Part shown: positions 1 through 8,770 of the stretch, piece by piece
Numbering within the stretch: position 1 is the stretch's first letter
Layout: each line of letters begins with the position of its first letter
NCBI GenBank assembly: GCA_002238555.1
Contig: MPMO01000021.1
Location: 1 to 64,000 of the forward strand
DNA from: Caldilineaceae bacterium bin34
GTDB lineage: Bacteria > Chloroflexota > Anaerolineae > Caldilineales > Caldilineaceae
Direction of reading: 5' to 3'
DNA: 64,000 bases
Translations under genes and position numbers: made by a program
The notes under the pieces: generated by a model
Seen by the model: only the letters and a program-made list of their open reading frames with translations
The model's database searches: none
Told to the model about the DNA's origin: nothing

Positions 1-292
1 GCGGCCACAAGGGCGCGGACATGCAGGCCATCGAGGCCCCCCAAGTCGTGCAGCCGCCCTACGCCCCCGAGCTGAACCCCGTGGAGCGCTTCTTCCAGGA
101 GCTGCGCCGGGCCCTGGGGGACCGGGTCTATCCGACCCTGAAGGCCAAGCAGGCGGTCCTGGAACCGATCCTGAAGGCCTGGCAGGCGGATCCGGAGCGG
201 GTCAAGCAACTGTGCGGCTGGCGCTGGCTCCGGAACGCCTTAACGGGTTTGCCCGCGGACACACAAGTAATCCAATCGTGATTGATTGGTAT
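1..292 (+). mobile_element. IS630-family element, right-hand part
   Basis: The window opens inside an insertion sequence whose right terminus ends in ATTGGTAT at about 292. The same terminal octamer closes the second IS630 copy at 54738-54745, and both are followed by TAGA. The element carries the end of a transposase gene. Its right edge falls inside the AbiEii-type toxin gene, so this insertion explains that gene's truncation. The left part lies outside the window, so its length and target duplication cannot be judged. Confidence 0.8.
3..281 (+). CDS. IS630-family transposase, C-terminal part (runs off window edge)
   Basis: This is the last 92 residues of a DDE transposase that would move the surrounding IS630 element. 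The frame is open to the window edge, so the N-terminus is missing only because the window starts here. The fragment has the family's closing motif, PPYAPELNPVERFF, whose glutamate is the last residue of the catalytic DDE triad. It closely matches the C-terminus of the second copy near 54460-54728, but that copy has six residues (SARPGN) where this one has a single lysine. The two are related copies rather than identical ones. Confidence 0.85.
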   Translation, partial: GHKGADMQAIEAPQVVQPPYAPELNPVERFFQELRRALGDRVYPTLKAKQAVLEPILKAWQADPERVKQLCGWRWLRNALTGLPADTQVIQS

Positions 293-598
293 TAGACCGT
301 CCGGTTGCACCTCCACACTCAAGATGTCCCGCATCAGCGCGACGATGTCCGGTTCCTCGTTGCCTGTTCGGCCGAGCAGATCGATGTCCTTGGTGGGACG
401 AGGGTCTGGTGATTGCCAAACCTGCAGCATCAACGCACCCTTGAGGATGAAATGTTCTGCGTATTCGGATTGGGACAGTCGGTACAGAAACCGCTCATTG
501 GCGAAGTACGCCAGCAATTCGTCGAAGCTCCGCTGGTCGCTCCGGGCTCGGTTGCGAAGGCGAGTCCGAACGGACGCGGGCACATTGCGGGGAGGCAT
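293..598 (-). pseudogene. abiEii: AbiEii-type nucleotidyltransferase toxin, truncated by IS630
   Basis: Only the first ~100 residues of a toxin of the AbiEii/AbiGii nucleotidyltransferase family remain. The visible part has the FILKGALML stretch and the RPTKDIDLLGR segment, which holds the paired acidic metal-binding residues of this fold. Reading then runs into IS630 DNA at about 293, and the rest of the enzyme is gone. Its ATG (598-596) shares one base with the stop codon of the antitoxin (TGATG), so the pair was translationally coupled. With the C-terminal half missing it should be inactive. Confidence 0.8.
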
Positions 599-1191
599 CA
601 CAGGTTGGCTTCCAGGTAGGGCCACATCACCCTTTCCATCCGACAGGTCCTGGCGTAGTGGAGTAGCGCACCAACATTGAGTTTGCTGCGCTCCCGGTAG
701 AAACGCAGTGCTTCCAGTACGATGTCCATACCGATCCGGTTGCGGAACTTGAAGCAGTCGACCAGCGTCTTCTCGCGGTTGTAGACCTTGACCGCAGCAC
801 CGTCGATCGGATGTGTCTCGATGCCGGCTTCGTAGGATGTCCTCGAGAACCGGTGGGCTTGGATAGGAGGGTAGTCGAGTGACGGCAGACGCGAGTCCCG
901 GGGTACCGCAACGGATACTTTGCGAGGGATCTGTGTCGTAATGTCGTGGAAGGCCAGTGCGGAGACCAGGCAGATGACGGCCTTGGGATAGCGCAGACAC
1001 ACCGTAATCTGATCCGGATGACTGAGTGGCGGCAGGGCCGCCAGCCGGTAGACACCTCTGCTGATCAGCTCGACGGCACCCCGGTCTCTCAGCGCGTAGA
1101 GCATGTAGGGGGTAATCCCGTTGCTGACGGCCTCACTCATGCGAAGCTGGCCACCGTGTTCGCGGAAGATCGCTTCGGCACGATGCTGCAT
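598..1191 (-). CDS. abiEi: AbiEi-type antitoxin / transcriptional regulator
   Basis: This is a 197-residue protein matching the AbiEi antitoxin family of type IV toxin-antitoxin systems. The family has an N-terminal winged helix (residues ~1-60, including SNGITPYMLYALRDRGAVE and the SRGVYRLA wing) and a C-terminal antitoxin domain. AbiEi normally represses its own promoter and counteracts AbiEii without direct toxin binding. I chose the ATG at 1191 because a GGAG ribosome site lies just upstream; an in-frame start at 1257 would need an unlikely extension. The gene looks intact although its partner toxin is truncated, so it is now an orphan antitoxin, perhaps kept as a regulator. Confidence 0.82.
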   Translation of the reverse strand: MQHRAEAIFREHGGQLRMSEAVSNGITPYMLYALRDRGAVELISRGVYRLAALPPLSHPDQITVCLRYPKAVICLVSALAFHDITTQIPRKVSVAVPRDSRLPSLDYPPIQAHRFSRTSYEAGIETHPIDGAAVKVYNREKTLVDCFKFRNRIGMDIVLEALRFYRERSKLNVGALLHYARTCRMERVMWPYLEANL

Positions 1192-1217
1192 GTCGACTCC
1201 AGATAAATCGTCATCAC

Positions 1218-1237
1218 TTGTCAACAACTGGTGACAA
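1218..1237. promoter_or_regulatory. Inverted repeat upstream of abiEi
   Basis: TTGTCA, eight bases, then TGACAA form an inverted repeat 27 bp upstream of the abiEi start codon. AbiEi proteins are known to bind inverted repeats in their own promoter, so this is a candidate autoregulatory operator. The promoter elements themselves are not clear. Confidence 0.4.
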
Positions 1238-1257
1238 TATAGTCGAACCGTTCTCAA

Positions 1258-1897
1258 GAGTCAAGGTGCCTCATGTGTCCAGGAGCGCCGAACCGGTCAT
1301 CTCCGGCGCATGGGCAGCCTTCGGTCGGTCCCACGTCGAGATCGTGTCTTTTAAACCGCCTGGGCCAGGCGGTCCAGGCGGTTTACGTGCATGGTGTCTT
1401 GGACCCTGGCGGTGTCGGTGCCTGCTTCCATCACGTCCATGTGCGACCGCGTCCCCCTGTCCGCCGGGCACTTTAACCTCGGCGTTGAGGTTTGACATTC
1501 GCCCGGACCGCGAACCGGTATGGCAGGGGCTTTGCCGAGATCAAAATCCGCAGTCGGTGTCGAGGTGGATTGGGAGTGCCAAGACCGTTTGGTCAAGGAC
1601 ACGGGAATGCTTGGAGGCTGACTGCAGTTCGCCGCGACAAGCCCTTTGGGTTTCCCGGTGAACAACATTGACATCGGGAGAGGGTGGCGCCATACGGTTC
1701 CGGACCACCATGGTTTCCTGGCAGTCGCCGCCGACTCCAATCGGTTGGGCACAACCGCACCGGCGATTACAATAGAAGGCAGTCCGGCCCCAACCCGAAC
1801 CCCAACCCACTTGCGAACCTGGCCTCCGGCACAGGTTGTTCCGGGAGCCCCCGCAGCATTGCCGGCATCGGCAGGTTTGCAGTCCAACAGGACCATC
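1258..1897. other. Intergenic region without a convincing gene
   Basis: About 640 bp separate the abiE remnant from the Cox operon. Open frames here have no family resemblance. One frame runs into the CoxG gene, but its first ~84 residues are Pro/Thr-rich and unlike that family. The only structured element seen is the hairpin at 1352-1385. Confidence 0.5.
1352..1385. repeat. Perfect 12-bp inverted repeat with competing stem
   Basis: TAAACCGCCTGG (1352-1363) pairs with CCAGGCGGTTTA (1374-1385) across a ten-base loop. The loop itself contains a second copy of CCAGGCGG (1365-1372), which can also pair with CCGCCTGG (1356-1363). Two mutually exclusive stems are therefore possible. There is no T-run, so a simple intrinsic terminator is not obvious. 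Confidence 0.6.
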
Positions 1898-2365
1898 ATG
1901 GAAATCACAGGTGACGTTCATCTGGAATATCCGCAGGAGGACGTGTGGCACGCCCTCATGGACCCTGAGTTCGTGGCCAAGGTGATACCGGGGTGCGACT
2001 CGCTGACCCCCAAGGACGAACCCGAAACTTTCGCGTCGGACCTGAAGATCAAGATCGGCCCCATTCAGGGCAAGTTCAAGGCGGACGTGGTGCGCCACGG
2101 CGTCGAGCCCATGGAACGGTTTGTCCTGGATGTCAGCGCCAAGGGTCCCACCGGCTTCATGGGAGGTACGGGCCGCATCGAACTGGAACCGGACAGCGAG
2201 GGCACGGTACTGCGGTATGCCTGCACCGTCAACGTCGGCGGCCGCATTGCACGCGTCGGACAGCGTCTGGTCTCCACCGCCACCAAGACCGTCATCAACC
2301 GCAGCCTGGATGGATTCCGGGATGAACTGGATGCAGCCCTGCGGGCGCGGGTCGGAACCGAATGA
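1898..2365 (+). CDS. coxG: CoxG-like SRPBCC-domain protein
   Basis: This 155-residue protein belongs to the CoxG/SRPBCC group of START-like folds found with aerobic CO dehydrogenase-type enzymes. It begins MEITGDVHLEYPQEDVW and has the usual IPGCDSL stretch after the first helix, followed by a beta-rich middle and the C-terminal helix. CoxG in the oxidising CODH system is linked to membrane attachment of the enzyme; the role here is inferred from that. The ATG at 1898 is preferred because the family homology starts there and an AGGA lies six bases upstream. It is the first gene of the operon, about 150 bp ahead of the small subunit. Confidence 0.85.
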   Translation: MEITGDVHLEYPQEDVWHALMDPEFVAKVIPGCDSLTPKDEPETFASDLKIKIGPIQGKFKADVVRHGVEPMERFVLDVSAKGPTGFMGGTGRIELEPDSEGTVLRYACTVNVGGRIARVGQRLVSTATKTVINRSLDGFRDELDAALRARVGTE

Positions 2366-2512
2366 AGGGAAGAGACCGCGCCTGGGCAGTGTGCCGTTTG
2401 CTTGTACGGCACCCGCATGCATGGCCGGCAACTGCGCCGTCGCGGCGGGGAGGTGAATTGACGTATTGACACGGGTAGTCGAGTTTTTGCAACCCACGAA
2501 GGGGGTTTGGTT

Positions 2513-2983
2513 ATGGGTGTGAGCATTTCCTTGAACATCAACGGTGAGGCCCGCAGTCTCGACAATGTCGAGCCGCGGCTGCTGCTGGTGGATTTGATCC
2601 GGGAGGAACTCGGTCTGACCGGCACCAACATCGGGTGCGACACGTCGCAGTGCGGAGCCTGCACCGTCCACATGGACGGCTTGGCCGTGAAGTCCTGCAC
2701 CGTACTGGCCGTCCAGGCCGACGGATCCGATGTGGTAACGATCGAAGGCATGGCCGAGGAAGGCCAGTTGACCGCCATGCAGCAGGCCTTCTGGGACGAG
2801 CACGGTCTGCAGTGTGGTTTTTGCACCCCGGGGATGATCATGGCCGGCGTCAAGTTGGTCGAGGGCAATCCGGATATCTCCGACGAGGAGATCCGGCATG
2901 GCCTGGAAGGCAACATCTGTCGCTGCACCGGGTATCAGAACATCGTCAAGGCGATGAAAGTAGCGGCCCAGGCCGCTACCTAA
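2513..2983 (+). CDS. coxS: Molybdenum hydroxylase small subunit, [2Fe-2S] (CoxS-like)
   Basis: This is the 156-residue iron-sulphur subunit of a CO-dehydrogenase/xanthine-dehydrogenase-type enzyme. It passes electrons from the molybdenum centre to FAD. The N-terminal plant-type ferredoxin domain has [16 protein letters not shown] and a later cysteine, and the C-terminal four-helix domain carries the second cluster (CGFCTPG and CRCTGY). The ATG at 2513 follows an AAGGGGG ribosome site; a TTG two codons earlier is less likely. The stop is 18 bp from the large subunit start, within the S-L-M operon. Confidence 0.9.
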   Translation: MGVSISLNINGEARSLDNVEPRLLLVDLIREELGLTGTNIGCDTSQCGACTVHMDGLAVKSCTVLAVQADGSDVVTIEGMAEEGQLTAMQQAFWDEHGLQCGFCTPGMIMAGVKLVEGNPDISDEEIRHGLEGNICRCTGYQNIVKAMKVAAQAAT

Positions 2984-3001
2984 CGCGGAGGAGGTGAATT
3001 C

Positions 3002-5353
3002 ATGGCCAAATTCGTTGGCAAGAGTTTCAAGAGAGTTGAGGATCCCCGCTTCCTGCAGGGGAAGGGGAAATACGTTTCCAACCTTCAGCGTCCGGGCATG
3101 GCCTATGTGGCGATCGTGCGCAGTCCGCATGCCCACGCCGAGATCAAGGGCATCGATGCGTCGGCCGCCCTTGAACTGGACGGCGTGGTCGCCGTGTACA
3201 CCGGCCAGGACCTGATTGACGGAGGCGTCGGCCAGCTGCCCTGCGGCTGGGTTGTCCCCGAGTGCAAGATCCCCGAGCGTTGGCCCGTTGAGCCGGCCCG
3301 CGCCCGTCACGTGGGGGATGCCGTGGCCGTGGTGGTGGCGGACAGTCCCTATGTGGCCGAGGATGCCCTGGAGCTGATCGAGGTCGACTACGAGCCGCTG
3401 CCCGTGTCCGTGGGCGCGCGGGCCACGACCGAGTACCGGGCCCAGCAGATTCACGCCGAGATTCCCAACAACACGGCCTATGCCTGGGCCCTGGGGGATG
3501 AGGACGGCATGCGCCGGGCGTTTCGCGAGGCCGCACATGTCGTGGAACTGGACCTGGTCAACCAGCGGCTGATTCCCAATGCCATGGAGCCTCGGGCCTG
3601 CATGGCCGAGTGGGACAACACCACGGAGGAGATGACGGTTTGGACCACCAGCCAGAATCCCCACCCCATTCGCCTGCTGCTGTCCGGCTTCACGCTGGGC
3701 ATTCCGGAGAACAAGCTGCGGGTGATTTCGCCCGACGTGGGCGGTGGTTTCGGGAGCAAGATCTTCCACTATCCCGAGGAGATCATCGTGCCCTGGGTGG
3801 CACGCGCCATCAACCGGCCCGCGAAGTGGGTGGCCACCCGCTCCGAATCCTTCATGACCGATTCACAGGGTCGGGACCATGTGACCAACGTCCGGATGGC
3901 GATGGACGCGACGGGCACCATTACCGGCCTGCATGTGCAGACCTGGGCGGACCAGGGTGCCTACCTGTCGACGTTCGCACCCCTGATTCCCACGGCCCTT
4001 TCCATCACCCTGTTTTCCGGTCTGTACAAGATTCCGGGCATTTGGGGCGAAATGAAAGGCACGCTGACCAACACGGTGCCGGTGGATGCCTACCGGGGCG
4101 CCGGGCGGCCCGAAGCCTCCTATCTGCTGGAGCGCATCGTGGAAAAGGGAGCCCAAAAGATGGGCATGGACCCGATCGCCTTCCGGCGTCACAACCTGAT
4201 TCCGGCCGACGAGTTCCCGTACCAGACGCCGGTTGCGTTCCAGTACGACAGCGGCAACTACCAGGGACTGTTCGACAAGCTGGAGGAGATATCCGGCTAT
4301 GGCGATCTGCGCGAAGAGCAGAAGTCCAAGCGAGCCGAAGGCAAGCTCTGGGGCGTGGGCGTCGCGGGCTGCATTGAGGCCAGTGGCCCGGCGCCGTCCG
4401 CGGTGGCCGGCAGCCTGGGGAGTGCCGTGGGGCTTTGGGAAAGCGGCACAGTCCGTGTCCATCCCACCGGCAAGGTTACGGCCCTGACCGGTTCCCACGC
4501 ACACGGCCAAGGGCACGAGACGACCTTTGCCCAGATCGTGGCGGACGAACTGAACATCCCCCTTGAGGACATCGAGGTGGTGCACGGCGATACCGGTCGC
4601 ATCCCGTTCGGGATGGGCACCTACGGCAGCCGCAGCGCCGCCGTGGGCGGCAGTGCGCTGGTCCGCAGTGCCACGCGCGTCCGCGAGAAGATGACCAAGA
4701 TTGCAGCCCACCAGATGGAGTCCCGGCCGGAGGATGTGTATTTCGACGACGAAACCGGGAACATCCGGGTGCGGGGCGCGACCGACGACGGGATGTCCTT
4801 CTTCGAGGTAGCGTTGGCAGCCTATACGGCTCACGATTTGCCGCCCGACATCGAACCCGGGCTGGAGGAGACGGCGTTCTTCGACCCGTCCAACTTCACC
4901 TTCCCCAACAGTGCCCACATCGCGGTGGTTTCCATTGACCGCGAGACCGGCGAAGTGACCCTGGAGAAGTACTTCGGGGTGGACGATGTGGGCAAGGTCA
5001 TCAATCCGCTGATTGTGGACGGCCAACTCGTGGGCGGAGTGGCCCAAGGGGTCGGTCAGGCCCTGTGGGAGCACGGCATCTACGGTGAGGACGGTCAGCT
5101 CCTGACCGGTTCCATGATGGATTACGCCATGCCGCGGGCCGATCGGTTCCCGCACATTGAGACAGGCCGTATCGAGACCCCTTCGCCGACCAATCCCCTG
5201 GGCGTCAAGGGTGCGGGTGAAATGGGAACCATTGCCGGCACGGTCACCGTGGCCAACGCGGTGGTTGATGCTCTGGCCCCGCTGGGTGTCGACCATGTTG
5301 AGATGCCCTTCACCGCCGAGCGAATCTGGCAAACCATCCAGGCGCACAGTTAA
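3002..5353 (+). CDS. coxL: Molybdenum hydroxylase large subunit, form II CoxL type
   Basis: This is the 783-residue catalytic subunit that binds the molybdopterin cytosine dinucleotide cofactor. The active-site loop reads AYRGAGR (residues 363-369), the signature of form II 'CoxL' proteins. Genuine CO-oxidising form I enzymes have AYxCSFR with the Cu-binding cysteine, and that cysteine is absent. The catalytic glutamate sits in GVKGAGEMG (Glu740). GGGFGSK near residue 250 is a typical cofactor-contact loop. The true substrate is therefore probably an aldehyde, heterocycle or similar rather than CO. A strong GGAGGAGG ribosome site precedes the ATG. The gene lies between the small and FAD subunits. 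Confidence 0.92.
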   Translation: MAKFVGKSFKRVEDPRFLQGKGKYVSNLQRPGMAYVAIVRSPHAHAEIKGIDASAALELDGVVAVYTGQDLIDGGVGQLPCGWVVPECKIPERWPVEPARARHVGDAVAVVVADSPYVAEDALELIEVDYEPLPVSVGARATTEYRAQQIHAEIPNNTAYAWALGDEDGMRRAFREAAHVVELDLVNQRLIPNAMEPRACMAEWDNTTEEMTVWTTSQNPHPIRLLLSGFTLGIPENKLRVISPDVGGGFGSKIFHYPEEIIVPWVARAINRPAKWVATRSESFMTDSQGRDHVTNVRMAMDATGTITGLHVQTWADQGAYLSTFAPLIPTALSITLFSGLYKIPGIWGEMKGTLTNTVPVDAYRGAGRPEASYLLERIVEKGAQKMGMDPIAFRRHNLIPADEFPYQTPVAFQYDSGNYQGLFDKLEEISGYGDLREEQKSKRAEGKLWGVGVAGCIEASGPAPSAVAGSLGSAVGLWESGTVRVHPTGKVTALTGSHAHGQGHETTFAQIVADELNIPLEDIEVVHGDTGRIPFGMGTYGSRSAAVGGSALVRSATRVREKMTKIAAHQMESRPEDVYFDDETGNIRVRGATDDGMSFFEVALAAYTAHDLPPDIEPGLEETAFFDPSNFTFPNSAHIAVVSIDRETGEVTLEKYFGVDDVGKVINPLIVDGQLVGGVAQGVGQALWEHGIYGEDGQLLTGSMMDYAMPRADRFPHIETGRIETPSPTNPLGVKGAGEMGTIAGTVTVANAVVDALAPLGVDHVEMPFTAERIWQTIQAHS

Positions 5354-5382
5354 CGCTGGCCGCAGTAAGGGAAGAGAGTCCT

Positions 5383-6240
5383 ATGTATCCTCCAAATTTC
5401 AATTACGTGCGAGCAGGTTCGGTGGCCGAGGCCCTGTCCCTGATCGCGAGCGAAGACGACGCCAGATTTCTGGCAGGTGGCCACTCGCTGGTTCCTGCCA
5501 TGAAGCTGCGGCTGGACGCGCCGGGAACCCTGATCGACATCGGTCGCATCGAGGGCCTGAGGGGCATCGCCTACGGGTCCGGGGATGAGAACGATTGCAT
5601 CGGTCCGTTGACCACGCACGCCACGATTGCCTCGTCCAACCTGGCCTCCGCCCTGGTGGAGGCGGCCGGCGGCATTGGCGATCCCCAGGTGCGCAACCGG
5701 GGCACCATCGGCGGCAACATCGCCCATGCGGATCCGGCTTCGGATTTGCCGACCGTGCTGACAGCTCTGGGAGCGACCATTCGCGTCGAAAACTCGAGCA
5801 GTGCCCGCAACATCGAAGCCGAGAGCTTCTTCACCGGCCTTTTCGAGACCAGTCTCGGGGAGAACGAGCTGGTCACCGTCATTGCGGTGCCCCGCGAAGG
5901 AGCTGGTACCGGCTCGGCCTATGCCAAGTTGTTCAACCCGGCATCGCGGTACGCGGTGGTGGGAGCTTGCGCCTCGGTGACCTTGAACAATGGTGTCGTG
6001 TCCCGGGCCCGCGTGGCAGTGGGTGGGTTGACCCCCATGGCCACGCGTTGCGGCTCCGTGGAGGCTGCCCTCGAGGGCAGGTCGACGGATGCCATCAACG
6101 GGGCGTCGGCGCAGGTCGCTTCCGATGTCGGCGACGACATTCTGGAAGACATCCACGCCAGTGCGGAATATCGTCTGGGGGTAATCCCTGTGTATGTGGA
6201 ACGGGCGTTGCAAGCCGCCTGTGCCCGCGCTGCCGGGTAA
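5383..6240 (+). CDS. coxM: Molybdenum hydroxylase FAD subunit (CoxM-like)
   Basis: This is the 285-residue flavoprotein subunit of the same enzyme; it takes electrons from the [2Fe-2S] clusters. It shows the vanillyl-alcohol-oxidase-type FAD domain with FLAGGHSLVPAMK near residue 30 and TIGGNIAHADPASDLPT near residue 110, both flavin-binding loops, then the CO_deh_flav_C domain. A GGGAAGAGAG ribosome site precedes the ATG. Order is S-L-M, unlike the M-S-L order of the classical cox operon and of the second hydroxylase at 21-24.8 kb. A hairpin 40 bp downstream probably ends the transcript. Confidence 0.9.
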   Translation: MYPPNFNYVRAGSVAEALSLIASEDDARFLAGGHSLVPAMKLRLDAPGTLIDIGRIEGLRGIAYGSGDENDCIGPLTTHATIASSNLASALVEAAGGIGDPQVRNRGTIGGNIAHADPASDLPTVLTALGATIRVENSSSARNIEAESFFTGLFETSLGENELVTVIAVPREGAGTGSAYAKLFNPASRYAVVGACASVTLNNGVVSRARVAVGGLTPMATRCGSVEAALEGRSTDAINGASAQVASDVGDDILEDIHASAEYRLGVIPVYVERALQAACARAAG

Positions 6241-6279
6241 GGTTTGACGGGCTCCGGCCCGTGTAGATGCAGCAGACTG

Positions 6280-6306
6280 CCAGCCGGGTGCACGCCACCC
6301 GGCTGG
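6280..6306 (+). terminator. Hairpin terminator after coxM
   Basis: CCAGCCGGGTG (6280-6290) and CACCCGGCTGG (6296-6306) form an 11-bp perfect stem with a five-base loop, 40 bp after the coxM stop. Only a weak TTCGTT follows, so termination would rely on the stem. Confidence 0.6.
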
Positions 6307-6502
6307 TTCGTTGCAGGAGTGCAGGTGAATGGCGGGCAACCGCGCAAGGGAGGCAGCCGGTTGCGTGTTTCTCGTGTGCCGAGTGCGGCGGATCCTGGCT
6401 TGGCCGCACTGGCGTGGCCGGCGCTGCTGACGACAAAACCGCCGGTTGTAACATTGGACTCCCAATTCCCGCACTATCTGTCACTATCCGCGGGGGTGAC
6501 CG

Positions 6503-7108
6503 ATGAATGAATGGTTTGACGCTCTTTCGACCTTGGAGCAGACACTGTTCGCCATCGCCCTGTTTTCCACTCTGGTGTTCGCGATCCAGGTGGTGTTCAG
6601 TCTGTTTGGAATTGGAGAAGGGGACGAGACGACCCTGGGCGGAGACGGTTTGCCGTTTGGCGATATCTTCACGATCCGCAACGGCGCAGCCTTCCTCATG
6701 GGCTTTTCCTGGGGCGGGCTGATGGCCTATGACTGGGGGCTGACGCATCCCTTCCTGGCCACGTTGGTAGGCCTTGTGCTGGGTTGCATTTTCGTGGCTG
6801 TCAACATGGGTCTCTTTGCCTTGGTGTCCATGGTCAAGCACGAAGGCAATGTGCGTCTGCAGAACGCGGTTGGCGAACCAGGCACTGTTTCGCTGGCAGT
6901 GCCGGCAAGCCGAACCGGCGTCGGCAAGGTGAGCATTTCGGTACAGGGACGGCTTCTGGAATGCCATGCCGTCACCGAAGGCGAGGCCATTCCCCGCAAC
7001 ACCTCCGTCACCGTGCTCGGTCTCGCCGGCAGTCAACTCGTCGTTGCGCGGATGGGCGGCGACGCGCTCCCTGCATCATCCCCAAACGGTCCGCAGGCAT
7101 CCCGGTAA
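6503..7108 (+). CDS. NfeD-like membrane protein paired with flotillin
   Basis: This 201-residue protein has three predicted membrane helices (about residues 12-35, 58-77 and 82-107), then a C-terminal beta-rich domain. The spacing of glycines and valines there (GVGKVSISVQGRLLE and later TSVTVLGLAGSQLVV) matches the NfeD OB-fold. NfeD-like proteins are usually encoded next to an SPFH/flotillin gene, and here the flotillin starts 32 bp downstream. The pair is thought to organise membrane microdomains or to assist membrane proteases; that role is taken from the family, not from this sequence. The start overlaps the upstream TGA in ATGAATGAATGG, so a start two codons later is possible. Confidence 0.72.
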   Translation: MNEWFDALSTLEQTLFAIALFSTLVFAIQVVFSLFGIGEGDETTLGGDGLPFGDIFTIRNGAAFLMGFSWGGLMAYDWGLTHPFLATLVGLVLGCIFVAVNMGLFALVSMVKHEGNVRLQNAVGEPGTVSLAVPASRTGVGKVSISVQGRLLECHAVTEGEAIPRNTSVTVLGLAGSQLVVARMGGDALPASSPNGPQASR

Positions 7109-7140
7109 GTCAACACGCAGCCACCGAAGGAGAAGTTTTC

Positions 7141-8547
7141 ATGTCTTTCAACCTCACAGTCACCCTCGTCGCCCTGTTGGCGGTCCTGGTCATGGCTGCG
7201 GTCATTGCCGTGGTGCGCCGCATTCGCACCTGCCCTTCAGACAAAGTTCTCGTCAAGTATGGTCAGATTGGCGGGGACAAGTCAGCCAAGGCAGTCCACG
7301 GCGGTACCACTTTCGTATGGCCCATCGTTCAGGGTTTTCGCTATCTGGATCTCACCCCCATGACCGTGGACATCGACTTGCGCGGTGCCCTTTCCAAGCA
7401 GAACATCCGTGTCAACGTGCCCTCCCGCTTTACCTTCGGTATCGGCACCTTGCCGGAACTGATGAACAACGCGGCCGAAAGGCTGCTTTCACTCGACGCC
7501 CATCAGGTGGAAGACACGGCCAAGGACATCATCTACGGCCAGTTGCGCGCCACGATTGCGATGATGGACATTGAGGAAATCAACGGCGACCGGGAGAAAT
7601 TCGAGTCCCGGGTGCTGGACAACATCGAATCCGAGTTGATGAAGATTGGCCTGCGCCTCATCAACGTCAACATTTCCGACATCACCGATGAATCCGGCTA
7701 TATCGAGGCCTTGGGCCAACGGGCCGCGGCGGAAGCGGTGAATACGGCGAAGGTGGAGGTCGCGCAGCAGGAGCGGACAGGCGCAGTGGGTTCCGCCGAA
7801 GCCGAGCAGGAACAGCGTACCCGAGTTGCCGACGCCAATGCCAAGGCCGTTACCGGCGAGAATCAGGCCAAGGCCGTGGAGGCTGCCTCCCAAGCCGATC
7901 TGCGGGAAGCCCAGGCCGAAGCCGGCAGACGAGGTGACGCAGCGGAGGCCGTGAAGGCGGCCGCAGCGGAGCAGGAAGGCTACGTTGCCGAACAGCAGGC
8001 CGAGATCGCGCGTGCCGAGCGCGACCGGGCGCGGGAGTATGCCAACATTGTGGTGCCCGCCGAGATTGAACGGGATCGAGTGCGTACCGAAGCCGAGGGC
8101 GAGAAGCAGAAGCAAGTGCTCGCGGGCGAAGCGGAAGGCGAGGCGTTGCAGGCCAAGCTGGCCGGTGAAGCGCAAGGCCGCATGGAAATCCTCACCAAGA
8201 TGGCGGATGGTCTCCGGGAAATCGTGGCTTCGGCAGGCAATGATCCGGACAAGGCCGCGCGGCTGATGATTGTTGACAAGCTTGAAGCCATCGCCCAGGT
8301 TCAGGCCAGCGCCATCAGCAATATTGACTTTGAGAAGGTGGTGGTCTACGACAGCGGCAATGGCAACGCCGTGGGCAATTTCCTCGGCGGACTCACCCAG
8401 GCCCTGCCTCCCTTCCACGAAGTGGCCAAGATGGCCGGTATCGAACTGCCGGAGTATCTGGGCGAGATGACCAAGGATGAAGGGCCGGCGGGCCACCGGA
8501 CAATAGCGGACGACGACCACGATGAGTCATCCGACGAAGCGGCATAG
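7141..8547 (+). CDS. Flotillin-family SPFH-domain protein
   Basis: This is a 468-residue membrane scaffold protein. A single N-terminal membrane segment (residues ~5-27) is followed by an SPFH/band-7 domain (about 30-210), then a long Ala/Glu-rich heptad region (about 210-370) with many AEAE-type repeats typical of flotillin coiled coils. A short C-terminal domain ends in an acidic tail. The ATG at 7141 has a GAAGGAGAAG ribosome site. It forms an operon with the preceding NfeD-like gene. Flotillins oligomerise in lipid domains; a specific client here is unknown. Confidence 0.9.
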   Translation: MSFNLTVTLVALLAVLVMAAVIAVVRRIRTCPSDKVLVKYGQIGGDKSAKAVHGGTTFVWPIVQGFRYLDLTPMTVDIDLRGALSKQNIRVNVPSRFTFGIGTLPELMNNAAERLLSLDAHQVEDTAKDIIYGQLRATIAMMDIEEINGDREKFESRVLDNIESELMKIGLRLINVNISDITDESGYIEALGQRAAAEAVNTAKVEVAQQERTGAVGSAEAEQEQRTRVADANAKAVTGENQAKAVEAASQADLREAQAEAGRRGDAAEAVKAAAAEQEGYVAEQQAEIARAERDRAREYANIVVPAEIERDRVRTEAEGEKQKQVLAGEAEGEALQAKLAGEAQGRMEILTKMADGLREIVASAGNDPDKAARLMIVDKLEAIAQVQASAISNIDFEKVVVYDSGNGNAVGNFLGGLTQALPPFHEVAKMAGIELPEYLGEMTKDEGPAGHRTIADDDHDESSDEAA

Positions 8548-8770
8548 GGTGGCAGGCATCTTGCTGCGATGGAATTTCGCCCCTGACCATCCATCGCGAG
8601 AGTTCGTCCGGTGTTTGCATCAGGATGTCCGGTTCCGGCCCTGCCTGTGCGAGATCTCCATCGGAGCTCGTCTATAGGTGAAAGAGTCGGTGCCGGGATA
8701 CAGGACGAGATATGGCTCTCCGGTTTCATCCTGTGCAAACCCTGGTTCGCATTCCCCTCGCATCGAACCT

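Noticed and set aside
128-1000. A 290-codon open frame on the minus strand joining abiEii, IS630 and antitoxin antisense sequence
   Set aside because: Its first part is out of frame with the antitoxin and its last part is reverse IS630 sequence; only the middle matches AbiEii.
1541-3769. A 742-codon minus-strand open frame opposite the Cox genes
   Set aside because: It is a shadow of coxG-S-L in high-GC DNA, with low-complexity His/Gly/Leu-rich composition and no family match.
3002-5353. Calling the first hydroxylase a genuine CO dehydrogenase
   Set aside because: The active-site loop is AYRGAGR (form II), lacking the cysteine of CO-oxidising form I enzymes.
6784-7140. N-terminal extension of the flotillin frame
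   Set aside because: The extension is the NfeD-like gene in another frame; the ATG at 7141 has a strong ribosome site and begins the membrane anchor.
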